Shown: positions 28,565 through 36,061 of the stretch, piece after piece | Position numbering within the stretch: the stretch's first letter is position 1 | How the letters are laid out: each line of letters opens with the position of its first letter | From: Streptomyces hyaluromycini | Lineage (GTDB): Bacteria > Actinomycetota > Actinomycetes > Streptomycetales > Streptomycetaceae | NCBI RefSeq assembly: GCF_002217755.1 | Contig: NZ_BCFL01000016.1 | Span: forward strand, 62,001-126,000 | Reading direction: 5' to 3' | DNA: 64,000 nucleotides | Translations under genes and position numbers: made by a program | Notes under the pieces: generated by a model | Seen by the model: the letters and a program-made list of their open reading frames with translations, nothing else | Database searches by the model: none | What the model was told of the DNA's origin: nothing

Positions 28565-29388
28565 TGACCGTCACCAGCATCGCCCTCGCCCGCCCGGCGC
28601 CGTACAAGGTGACCGGCCGCCGGGTACTGCGCTCGGAGTGGGCCAAGTTCTGGTCGCTGCGCTCCAGTTGGATCACCCTCGCGGTCGCCGTGTTCCTGCT
28701 GGTGCTGTTCGGGACGATCGCCAGCTACACCTACAGCGCGGGCGCCACGGCGGGCGGCCCGCCCGGCGCGAGCAGCGGGGAGAGCGACGCGGTCAGCCTG
28801 GCCCTGACCGGTGTGACCTTCGCGTCGCTGGCCGTGGGCGTGCTCGGGGTGCTGCTGTCGGCGGGCGAGTACAGCACCGGCATGATCCGCTCCACGCTCA
28901 CCGCCGTCCCGCGGCGCCTCCCGGTGCTGTGGGCGAAGGCCGCCGTGCTCGGTCCGATCGCCCTGGTCCTCACCACGCTCGGTGCGCTGGCCGCGTTCGG
29001 TCTCGGCTCGCCCGGTCTGGACGGCGAGAAGATCTCCCTGTCGCTCGGCGACGACGGGGTGCTGCGCAGCCTGGCCGGAGCCGGCCTCTACCTCGGTCTG
29101 GTCGCCGTCTTCGGCGTGGCCCTGGGCGTGCTGCTGCGCAACTCCGCCGGGGCCATCGCCTCCCTGGTCGGCATCCTGCTGATCCTGCCCGGCCTGGCCT
29201 CGCTGCTGCCCGACTCCTGGTACGACACCCTCAGCCCCTACTTCCCGAGCAACGCCGGCCAGGCGGTGTACGCCCTGCACCAGTCCTCCGACGCCCTCTC
29301 GCCCGGGGCGGGCATCGCCGTCTTCGCCGGCTGGGTGGCGCTGACCCTGGCCGCGGCGGCGTACCGGCTGGCCAGGACCGACGTCTGA
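28564..29388 (+). CDS. ABC-2 type permease
   Basis: 274 residues with six predicted membrane segments. A loop after the first helix (about residues 55-75) is Gly/Ser-rich. It pairs with the preceding ATPase. The partner histidine kinase and response regulator follow within 75 bases, an arrangement typical of self-regulated bacitracin- or lantibiotic-type detoxification modules; the actual substrate is unknown. Confidence 0.9.
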   Translation: MTVTSIALARPAPYKVTGRRVLRSEWAKFWSLRSSWITLAVAVFLLVLFGTIASYTYSAGATAGGPPGASSGESDAVSLALTGVTFASLAVGVLGVLLSAGEYSTGMIRSTLTAVPRRLPVLWAKAAVLGPIALVLTTLGALAAFGLGSPGLDGEKISLSLGDDGVLRSLAGAGLYLGLVAVFGVALGVLLRNSAGAIASLVGILLILPGLASLLPDSWYDTLSPYFPSNAGQAVYALHQSSDALSPGAGIAVFAGWVALTLAAAAYRLARTDV

Positions 29389-29461
29389 GCCGGGGCGGAC
29401 GCAGCGGATGCGCCGGATGCACCGGACACCCCCGGCCCGGAGGGCGCCGGACCCGAGGACA

Positions 29462-30853
29462 ATGGCCGGCATGAGTCCGCCGCACCGCGCGGCAGCCGCC
29501 GGGGACACCGACCGGGGGACGGCGAGCGCGCCGTCCCCCAGGTCCGACGCGGCCTGGTCGCACGCCTGGGCGCATCCGCTGCTGGGCCGGATGCTGCGCG
29601 ACCGCAGCCGCCGGCGGCAGCTGGACCGGCGGCATCCGTGGCTGCTCGACACCGCGCTGGTGCTGTTCATGCTGCTGGTCAGCCTGCCCGACCTGCTGAT
29701 GGTCGACCACAGCTCCCCCTTCGCGCACACGACCGCCCCGGACACGCTGCCGACCGGCGTCCTGTGTGCCTTCGTCGCCGCGCTGGTCCTTCCGCTGTGG
29801 TGGCGCCGCCGGGCCCCGGCCGTCGTGTACTGCACGATCCTCGCCGTGAACCTGGTCGAGTGGTCGGCGGGGCTCTGGCTGCGGGCGGGCACCGCCACGC
29901 TCGTCGCCCTCTACACCCTGGCCCGCAACGGCTCCCTGCGCGTGCTGGGCTGGTCGGTCGGGCTGAGCGTCGTCGCGCTGGCCCTGGGCGCCAACGTCCT
30001 GGCGCCGATCGACCATCCGCTGCTCGGCACCTTCTTCCTGCTGGGCTCGCTGACCGCGGCGGTCGCCGTCGGCCTGACCGTCCGGATCCGGGGGCTCTAT
30101 CTGGCGGCCCTGGAGGACCGCGCCCGGCAGCTGGAGATCGAACAGGAGCAGCGGGTACGGCTCACCGCGGCCGCCGAGCGTTCCCGGGTCGCCAGGGAGA
30201 TGCACGACATCGTCGGCCACAACCTCTCCGTGATGGTCAGCGTGGCCGACGGCGCGGCGGTCCTCGCCGGCAACCGGGGCGAGCGGTCCGCGGAGGCCCT
30301 GCGGATCCTCGGCGACACCGGCCGGCAGGCGATGAGCGAGCTGCGCCGGGTCCTGGGCGTGCTGCGCGAGGGCGCCGACGAGGAGCGGCCGCTGGCGCCG
30401 CAGCCGGGCATCGTGGACCTGGACCCGCTGCTGGCCCGGGTCCGGGCGGCGGGGCTGCCGGTGACGTACCGGACGGTGGGCGACCCCGACGCGCTGGGCG
30501 ACGGTGTCCAGCTCACCGTCTACCGGATCGTCCAGGAGTCGCTGACCAACACCCTCAAGCACGCGGGACCCGGCGCGTCCGCCGAGGTGACGGTCGCCGT
30601 CGCGCCGGGCGAGGTGCGGGTCCGGGTCGCGGACACCGGCACGGCACCGGAGCCGGAACCGTCCGACGACACGACAGGTCACGGCCTGGTCGGCATCCGG
30701 CAGCGGGCCGCGATGTACGGCGGCACGGTCGTCGCCGGACCGTGCGGGGGCGGTCCCGGCTGGCTGGTCGACGTCGTCCTCGACGTGCCCTCGGCCCCGC
30801 CCGCACCACCCACCGCATCACCCACCGCGCCGGCTCCGGGAGAGCAGCTGTGA
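29462..30853 (+). CDS. NarL-family sensor histidine kinase
   Basis: 463 residues. Four or more membrane helices cover about 55-205. The dimerisation/phospho-acceptor helix has REMHDIVGHNLSVMVS (phospho-His in MHD), and the C-terminal HATPase_c domain has VADTGTAPEP and GHGLVGIRQRAAMYGG. The ATG at 29462 is chosen; ATG 29471 is possible. It overlaps the response regulator start by GTGA, so the two are coupled. Confidence 0.9.
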   Translation: MAGMSPPHRAAAAGDTDRGTASAPSPRSDAAWSHAWAHPLLGRMLRDRSRRRQLDRRHPWLLDTALVLFMLLVSLPDLLMVDHSSPFAHTTAPDTLPTGVLCAFVAALVLPLWWRRRAPAVVYCTILAVNLVEWSAGLWLRAGTATLVALYTLARNGSLRVLGWSVGLSVVALALGANVLAPIDHPLLGTFFLLGSLTAAVAVGLTVRIRGLYLAALEDRARQLEIEQEQRVRLTAAAERSRVAREMHDIVGHNLSVMVSVADGAAVLAGNRGERSAEALRILGDTGRQAMSELRRVLGVLREGADEERPLAPQPGIVDLDPLLARVRAAGLPVTYRTVGDPDALGDGVQLTVYRIVQESLTNTLKHAGPGASAEVTVAVAPGEVRVRVADTGTAPEPEPSDDTTGHGLVGIRQRAAMYGGTVVAGPCGGGPGWLVDVVLDVPSAPPAPPTASPTAPAPGEQL

Positions 30854-31509
30854 CGACCGTACTGATCGCCGACGACCAGCCGCTCCAGCGGATGGGTGTG
30901 CGGATGCTGCTGGAGGGCACCCCCGGTCTGGAGCCGGTCGGTGAGGCGGAACACGGCGCGGCGGCCGTCCGGCTCGCCGCCGAACTGCGGCCCGACGTCG
31001 TCCTCATGGACATCCGGATGCCCGGCATGGACGGGCTGGAGGCGACCCGGCGGATCGTCGCCACCGGCGGCCGCACCCGCGTCCTCATCGTGACCACCTT
31101 CGACCTCGACGAGTACGCGTACGACGGGCTGCGCGCCGGGGCCAGCGGCTTCCTGCTCAAGGACACCCGTCCGGAGGAGCTGGTCGCGGGCATCCACGCG
31201 GTGGCGAGCGGCGACGCCGTGGTGGCCCCCTCGCTGACCCGGCGCCTCCTGGACGCCTACGCCCACCGGGTGCTGGCGCCCGCGGCCGCCGTCGAGGACC
31301 CCCGGCTGCGCTCGCTGACCGACCGCGAGCGCGAGGTCCTGGTCGCCATCGGCCGGGGCTGGAACAACACCGAGATCGCCGAGCGCCTCGTCCTCACCGA
31401 GTCGACCGTCAAGAAGCACGTCGGCCGGGTCCTCGCCAAGATCGGGGCGCGCGACCGGATCCAGGCCGTGATCACGGCGTACGACGCCGGACTGGTCCGC
31501 GCCAAGTAG
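30850..31509 (+). CDS. NarL/FixJ-type response regulator
   Basis: 219 residues. The receiver has the acidic pair (LIADDQP), phospho-acceptor Asp in VVLMDIRMPGMDG, Thr in VTTFD and Lys in FLLKDT. A LuxR-type helix-turn-helix ends the protein (TDREREVLVAIGRGWNNTEIA, split by a linker). It is the partner of the preceding kinase and probably controls the ABC genes upstream. Confidence 0.94.
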   Translation: MTTVLIADDQPLQRMGVRMLLEGTPGLEPVGEAEHGAAAVRLAAELRPDVVLMDIRMPGMDGLEATRRIVATGGRTRVLIVTTFDLDEYAYDGLRAGASGFLLKDTRPEELVAGIHAVASGDAVVAPSLTRRLLDAYAHRVLAPAAAVEDPRLRSLTDREREVLVAIGRGWNNTEIAERLVLTESTVKKHVGRVLAKIGARDRIQAVITAYDAGLVRAK

Positions 31510-31580
31510 GCGGACCGCCGCTCCCGGAACCGGCCGCCGAGCAGTCGGACCCCCCTCTCCCGATGCGGCGACTCCAGGCG

Positions 31581-31608
31581 TAGCATGTGAACGAAACTGT
31601 TTCGTTCA
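31581..31608 (+). promoter_or_regulatory. Promoter with perfect palindromic operator
   Basis: A -10 like TAGCAT (31581-31586) is followed at once by a palindrome with 10-bp arms TGAACGAAAC and GTTTCGTTCA around a single base (31588-31608). It covers the expected transcription start, as for a TetR-type repressor site. Confidence 0.65.
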
Positions 31609-31623
31609 GGGAACGGACCTCGC

Positions 31624-32334
31624 ATGGAGAAGACAGGCATGGTCTCCGTACTCGTCGTCAACGACCAATCCCTCCAGCGCCTCGCCCTGCGCATGCTCCT
31701 CGCGGCCGAGCCCGGCCTGACGGTCGTCGGGGAGGCGGCGGACGGGGACGAGGCGATCCGTGCGAGCGCCGCGCTCCGCCCCGACGTCGTCCTGATGGAC
31801 AGCCACCTCGCCCGGGCGGACGCGATCGACACCATCCGGCGCATCGCCCGCCCCGCCCCGCCCCGCACCCCCGGCTTCACCGGCGAGGCGGCGGCCGTCT
31901 CCCGGGTCCTGGTGCTGACCGCGGCCGAGCAGGAGGCGGACGCCTGGGCGGCCCTGCGGGCGGGTGCCGGCGGCTTCCTGCTCGACGACGCCGACCCGAC
32001 CGAACTGACCGCGGCCATCCGGGTGGTGGCCGCCGGCGACGCCGTCATCACGCCCGGTCTGACCCGCGCGCTCATCGACGCCGTCCGCCAGCAGCACACC
32101 GTCCGCCCCCTCCCCCGTACCTCGGGACTCGGCACCCTCACCGAGCGCGAGCGCGACGTCCTGATCGCCGTGGCCGCCGGCTGGACCAACGCCGAGATCG
32201 CGCAGTGGCTGTCCATCGCGCCGACCACCGTGAAGACCCACGTCAGCAACGTCCTCGCGAAAATCGGCGCCCGGGCCCGAGTACAGGCGGTGACCTTCGC
32301 CTACGAGTCGGGCCTGATCCGACCGGCGGCCTAG
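31624..32334 (+). CDS. Orphan LuxR-type response regulator with degenerate receiver
   Basis: 236 residues. The receiver fold is recognisable, and the phospho-acceptor Asp59 is kept. The first acidic-pocket residue is Asn13, and the invariant Lys is replaced by Asp121 (FLLDDADP). A 12-17 residue insert (about 78-93) follows beta-3. The LuxR HTH (LTERERDVLIAVAAGWTNAE) is normal. It resembles the regulator just upstream and probably arose by duplication, but has no kinase. Phosphorylation-independent action is inferred. The stop codon lies inside the target site of a MITE-like element. Confidence 0.88.
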   Translation: MEKTGMVSVLVVNDQSLQRLALRMLLAAEPGLTVVGEAADGDEAIRASAALRPDVVLMDSHLARADAIDTIRRIARPAPPRTPGFTGEAAAVSRVLVLTAAEQEADAWAALRAGAGGFLLDDADPTELTAAIRVVAAGDAVITPGLTRALIDAVRQQHTVRPLPRTSGLGTLTERERDVLIAVAAGWTNAEIAQWLSIAPTTVKTHVSNVLAKIGARARVQAVTFAYESGLIRPAA

Positions 32335-32443
32335 GGCCTGTCTGACAATTCCTGTCTGCCTCGCGACGCCATGCACGCACTCTCGCCGCACCTGACGCCG
32401 CGAGGCCGCCCTCCGGGCGACGACGGGAATTGTCAGACAGGCC
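32335..32443. mobile_element. 109-bp MITE-like element with perfect terminal inverted repeats
   Basis: The ends GGCCTGTCTGACAATTCC (32335-32352) and its exact complement (32426-32443) are 18-bp inverted repeats. Each is flanked by CTAG (32331-32334 and 32444-32447), which fits the 4-bp YTAR target duplication of the IS5 group. There is no coding capacity; it would need a transposase in trans. Confidence 0.75.
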
Positions 32444-32451
32444 CTAGCGGC

Positions 32452-32530
32452 AGCGCCCCGAAGGGGCGCTGGGGGTACCCCCGGCCGAAGGCTGGGGGAG
32501 GAACTGCGCGACCAGCCACGACGGCGCCAC
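32452..32530. repeat. Dispersed intergenic repeat, type 2 copy
   Basis: Opens with a CAGCGCCCC/GGGGCGCTG hairpin (32451-32471), then a GGGGGTACCCCC palindrome, then the block GAACTGCGCGACCAGCCACG shared with 12702-12770. It lies between convergent genes. Confidence 0.7.
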
Positions 32531-32571
32531 ACCCGGCCGACGACGCAACGCGGCCCTCCCCAGCGGAACGC

Positions 32572-32988
32572 TCAGAAGCTCTCGCCGCCCAGCGCCTTGA
32601 TGAACGCCAACGGGTTCCAGTACTCGCGGTACTTGACGATCTTGCCGTCCTTGAACGTCACGAACGTCGCGTAACTCATGTCGTACGGGTTCCCGTTGGC
32701 CAGCACCCGGCCGGTGACGCTCCAGTCGGCGACGGCCACATCGGGGTCTTCGGTGGCGTGGACGGTCGCCGACGTGATCCGGTGCACGTCGATGAGGTCG
32801 GGGTAGCCCTTCAGGTACTCGTAGACGGCCGCCCGGCCCTCCAGCCGGGTGGGGCTGCCCTCGGGGGCGAAGGGGAACTCGACGACGACGTTCTCGTCGC
32901 ACTGGTCCGCCCAGGCCTTCATGTCCTTGGAGAGGAAGATGTCGAGGCTGCGCCGCACCAGGTCGGCGGCGGTAAGGGTCTCGCTCAT
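32572..32988 (-). CDS. NTF2-like/SnoaL-like protein
   Basis: 138 residues forming one cone-shaped alpha+beta barrel domain (AADLVRRSLDIFLSKD, VVVEFPFAPEG, FKDGKIVKYREYWNP). Members are small enzymes or ligand-binding proteins; no catalytic set is obvious. The ATG at 32988 is chosen over 33021. The promoter upstream has canonical -35/-10 boxes and two copies of one operator, so expression is probably tightly repressed until an inducer appears. Confidence 0.85.
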   Translation of the reverse strand: MSETLTAADLVRRSLDIFLSKDMKAWADQCDENVVVEFPFAPEGSPTRLEGRAAVYEYLKGYPDLIDVHRITSATVHATEDPDVAVADWSVTGRVLANGNPYDMSYATFVTFKDGKIVKYREYWNPLAFIKALGGESF

Positions 32989-33027
32989 GGTTCGTTCCCA
33001 TCGTGATACGGAGTGGGCCACGCATTA

Positions 33028-33074
33028 ATGTGGCTAGCCACATAATTACTTGGCTAGCCACATAAGTCAAGCGA
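33028..33074 (-). promoter_or_regulatory. Strong promoter with twin TGGCTAGCCA operators
   Basis: On the - strand TTGACT and AATTAT are 17 bases apart. One TGGCTAGCCA (33051-33060) fills the spacer. A second (33031-33040, extended to ATGTGGCTAGCCACAT at 33028-33043) lies just after the -10. The copies are exactly 20 bases apart, about two helical turns. Confidence 0.75.
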
Positions 33075-33082
33075 TCCACGGC

Positions 33083-33784
33083 TCACGTGAACAGTCCGCC
33101 GCCATCCACGGTCAGGATCTGGCCGGTCAGCGCCTCGGCGGCGTCGCTCGCCAGGAAGCCGGCCGCCGCCGACACGTCCTCGGGCGTCAGCGCGCGGGGC
33201 AGCGCCTGCCCGGCCTGCGAGGCCTCGAAGGCGGCGTCCGGCTGGTAGGCGGTGGACGCGGTCCGGGTCAGCCCGGGCGCCACTGCGGTCACCGCGATCC
33301 CGTACCGCCCGAGCGAGGCGGCGAGCGACCGGGTGAGGCCGATCAGCGCGCCCTTGCTGGTCACGTACGCCAGCAGGTCCGGGCTCGGCGGCTTCCAGAA
33401 GGTGTCGGAGACGATGTGCACGATCCGGCCGAAGCCGCGCTCCCGCATCCCCGGCACGAACGCCTGGGCGAGCAGCACCGCGGACTCGACGTTGACGGCC
33501 TGGACCCGGCGCCAGGCGTCCAGGTCGACGGTCTCCACGTCCATCAGGTCGGTGGCGGCGGCCGCGTGCACCAGCACGTCGCACCGCCCGTTCTCGGCCA
33601 GCACGCGGCGCGCGCCCGCCCGTACGTGCTCGGCGTCGGCCAGGTCGCAGACGATGTCGCCGGCGCGGTCCAGGACCCGTACGACATGGCCGCGCCCGGT
33701 CAGCTCGCGCACGATGGCGCCGCCGATGGCCCCGGCCCCGCCCACGACGACGGCGACCCTGGGGGTGGTGGGGGTTTCAGGCAT
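33083..33784 (-). CDS. Short-chain dehydrogenase/reductase
   Basis: 233 residues, classical SDR. The cofactor motif is GGAGAIGG near residue 15, the active-site Tyr/Lys is in LAYVTSKGALIG, and DGGGLF ends the protein as in many FabG-like enzymes. The serine usually preceding the Tyr is in HIVSDTFW. Substrate unknown. The ATG at 33784 is supported by an AGGAG ribosome site. A motif shared with the metallo-hydrolase promoter (33904-33920) lies upstream. Confidence 0.88.
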   Translation of the reverse strand: MPETPTTPRVAVVVGGAGAIGGAIVRELTGRGHVVRVLDRAGDIVCDLADAEHVRAGARRVLAENGRCDVLVHAAAATDLMDVETVDLDAWRRVQAVNVESAVLLAQAFVPGMRERGFGRIVHIVSDTFWKPPSPDLLAYVTSKGALIGLTRSLAASLGRYGIAVTAVAPGLTRTASTAYQPDAAFEASQAGQALPRALTPEDVSAAAGFLASDAAEALTGQILTVDGGGLFT

Positions 33785-33840
33785 CAAATGCTCCTGACGA
33801 TGGTGAGGGTGGGGCGGGGGAAGGTGCGGGCGGCGCATGC

Positions 33841-33891
33841 GCCGGTGCGGTACGTCGGCGGCTGCCCCTGCCGTCGACGTACCGCACCGGC
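33841..33891. terminator. Long 16-bp stem hairpin between the metallo-hydrolase and SDR genes
   Basis: GCCGGTGCGGTACGTC (33841-33856) pairs perfectly with 33876-33891, and four of the next five pairs also match. It could terminate the metallo-hydrolase transcript or form a structure in the SDR leader; position alone does not decide. Confidence 0.6.
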
Positions 33892-33903
33892 CGTCTTTAT
33901 TGC

Positions 33904-33920
33904 TCGCGTAAGCAACAATC
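33904..33920 (-). promoter_or_regulatory. Candidate MarR operator upstream of the SDR gene
   Basis: The - strand reads GTTGCTT-N6-GCAA, the same pattern as in the metallo-hydrolase/marR divergent promoter (35124-35142). It suggests a common repressor for both transcription units. Confidence 0.5.
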
Positions 33921-33938
33921 TAGTGACACGAAACCCTG

Positions 33939-35039
33939 TCAGTCGTGGATGGCGCTGCCCAGTCCCAGGTCCAGCCGGAGGGACTCCACCAGCGAGAAGG
34001 CGCTGCTCTCGGTGAAGACGTCGGCCGCGGCGAGCGTGCCGGTGTACTTGGCCGCGACCGGGGCCGCCGCCTGCCGGCAGACCTCGTCGAGCCAGGTCTT
34101 GACGACGGCCCAGATGTTGTTGCCGTACTTCGCCGCGTAGACGCCGTAGTCGACGGTCCCGAGGGCCTGCTTGATCGACGTGGTCAGGTCGTCGATGTAC
34201 TGCTGGTGCACGGTGACGTCGGCCCGGGTGCCGAGCCGCCCCATGTGACCGGCGATGTGGTGCTTCCAGGGGTACGACAGCGCCTTGGCCGGGGCGGCGA
34301 GGTAACCCTGGATGTCCTCGCTGTAGTTGAGCGCGCCGAAGGGGGCCCAGCCCGGGATGGTGATGTCGACCAGCATCAGCGTGTCGTGGTGCGGGAACCG
34401 GATGTAGATGTTGTCCGGCGCGTGGTTGGTGCCGTGGTAGGCGAGTTCGACCCGCTCGCCGCCGACGTGCAGGGTGTAGCGGTCGGCGAACGTGATGTCG
34501 GGAGCGGGCTTGTTCGGGTTGTTGTCGCGCAGCAGCAGCCGGCGGTTCTCCTCGTGCCCGATCCGGACCACATGGCGCCCGAAGAGCCCGGACGCGCCGA
34601 CGTGGTCGGAGTGGTGGTGCGAGTGGACGATGTGGGTGACCTTGTTGCTGGTGCCGTTGGCGGCGGCGATCTCGTCCACCGCGCGCTGCAGGTTGTGGCC
34701 GATGGTCGGCGGGGCGTCGAACAGCACGACCCCGTCCCGGGTGGTGAGGAAGGCGGCCTGGTAGTCGCCGTCGGTCACCCAGTAGAGATTGCGCTGGACG
34801 CGGCCCACGTAGTAGCCCTGGCTGTTCACCGCAGGGCCGAGGGAGCCCGCGGGCACCGGCGCGTAGTCCGGCAGGCCGGCATCGGAGGATCCGGCGGCCG
34901 AGGCGTGCACGGTGGCCGCCGAGGCCGTCGTCGCGGTGCCCCCTGCGACCAGGGCCGCGGCCGCCGGCACTGCGGTGGCCGCGGCGACTCTGGCGAGGAA
35001 CGAACGGCGGTCGGTTCCGGATGCGGAGCTGGATGACAT
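33939..35039 (-). CDS. Tat-exported metallo-beta-lactamase-fold hydrolase
   Basis: 366 residues. A Tat signal (TDRRSFLARVAAATAV, then an Ala-rich h-region) ends near residue 45. The zinc motif HxHxDH is HSHHHSDH, with further ligands expected in TNHAPDN, LVDITIPG and HHIAGHMGR. It resembles quinoprotein-relay or alkyl-hydrolase-type MBL proteins; substrate unknown. AAAGGA precedes the ATG at 35039. It is divergent from a MarR gene and probably its target. Confidence 0.87.
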   Translation of the reverse strand: MSSSSASGTDRRSFLARVAAATAVPAAAALVAGGTATTASAATVHASAAGSSDAGLPDYAPVPAGSLGPAVNSQGYYVGRVQRNLYWVTDGDYQAAFLTTRDGVVLFDAPPTIGHNLQRAVDEIAAANGTSNKVTHIVHSHHHSDHVGASGLFGRHVVRIGHEENRRLLLRDNNPNKPAPDITFADRYTLHVGGERVELAYHGTNHAPDNIYIRFPHHDTLMLVDITIPGWAPFGALNYSEDIQGYLAAPAKALSYPWKHHIAGHMGRLGTRADVTVHQQYIDDLTTSIKQALGTVDYGVYAAKYGNNIWAVVKTWLDEVCRQAAAPVAAKYTGTLAAADVFTESSAFSLVESLRLDLGLGSAIHD

Positions 35040-35100
35040 GTCGATTCCTTTCGGAACGGTTCCGGGCAGGCCAGGGCGATCCGCCCCATCGGCTCCCGCC

Positions 35101-35150
35101 CGGCGCAACGCGATTACCGTAGCCCCGAATAGCTTGCCTAAGCAAGCAAC
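35101..35150. promoter_or_regulatory. Divergent promoter with candidate MarR operator
   Basis: The - strand reads GTTGCTT-GCTTAG-GCAA (around 35127-35142), containing the palindrome GCTTGC-CTAA-GCAAGC. TTGCTT within it is 18 bases from TACGGT, a plausible -10 for the metallo-hydrolase gene, so a bound regulator would cover the -35. Confidence 0.55.
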
Positions 35151-35328
35151 TTGTTTCCCGGCGCAGTGCGGCCCCGGACATGCGGAGACCCCCGGGGGTC
35201 CGCTGGAGAACCGGCCTTCAACACCCGCTGCGACTAAGGTATTCCCAGCCCCGGAAGCACCCGGGCGGCGAGTTTCCGCCCACCGTCGCCCGCCACCACC
35301 CGCCGTCGCCCGCCAGAAGAGGAGCGCC

Positions 35329-35805
35329 ATGCCAGCCGCGAAGCCCGACCCGGTGATGCCCCGGCCCAGCCTCGTCGGGCGCGCCCCGGTCAGCTTCGCG
35401 CTCTTCGCGCTCTCCCGCGAACTGCACGGTTACGGCGCCGAACTCCTCCTGAAGCTCGGCCTGCACCCCGGCCAGGAACTGATCCTGATGCGGCTCTTCG
35501 ACCGGGACGGCCAGACCCAGGCCGAGTTGCAGCAGGCGGTCGGACTCGACCACTCCACGGTCTCGCGGTCGATCCGCCGCATGGAGGACGCCGGCCTGGT
35601 CGCCCGGGCCCGCGCCGAGCACGACCGCCGGGCCTTCATCGTCTCGCTCACCGCCGACGGCGAGGCGCTCCGCGAGCCGCTCGCCGACCTCTGGACCACG
35701 CTCGACCGCCTCGCCACCGAGACCCTGCACCGGCTGAAGGGCGCCGACTTCCTCAGCACGGTCGCGGAACTCGAACGCGCCTACGCCACCGCCCGCCGCG
35801 GCTGA
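35329..35805 (+). CDS. MarR-family transcriptional regulator
   Basis: 158 residues. The winged helix carries DHSTVSRSIRRMEDAGLVARA and the wing HDRRAFIVSLTADGEAL. AGAGGAG is 5 bases before the ATG. The divergent metallo-hydrolase gene and the SDR gene share a candidate operator, so this protein probably represses both and itself until a small aromatic or oxidant ligand binds (family inference). Confidence 0.92.
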   Translation: MPAAKPDPVMPRPSLVGRAPVSFALFALSRELHGYGAELLLKLGLHPGQELILMRLFDRDGQTQAELQQAVGLDHSTVSRSIRRMEDAGLVARARAEHDRRAFIVSLTADGEALREPLADLWTTLDRLATETLHRLKGADFLSTVAELERAYATARRG

Positions 35806-36061
35806 CCACCGAGGAGCCCCGCCACCCGGTGGCGACTGCGATGCGCGCCACAGAGGGGCCGTGGTCCGCCGTCGGGAATCCGTGAAACACCCAGGTGATC
35901 CGCCACCCATGCGCGAGGCTCATCGATCACCCGTGTTCCAGGCATTGGACGCATGCATGTCAGACGGCCGAGGCTTGCCGGCATCACCAGTCCCCCGGAA
36001 GCGACCCGGAGCGTCCCGGACGCGATCCTGGAAGCGATACGGAAACGGCAAGGAGCCGATC

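Noticed and set aside
35894..35931. GGTGATC/GATCACC inverted repeat before malic enzyme as operator
   Set aside because: Only seven exact pairs with a 24-base gap and no promoter at the right place; too weak to call.
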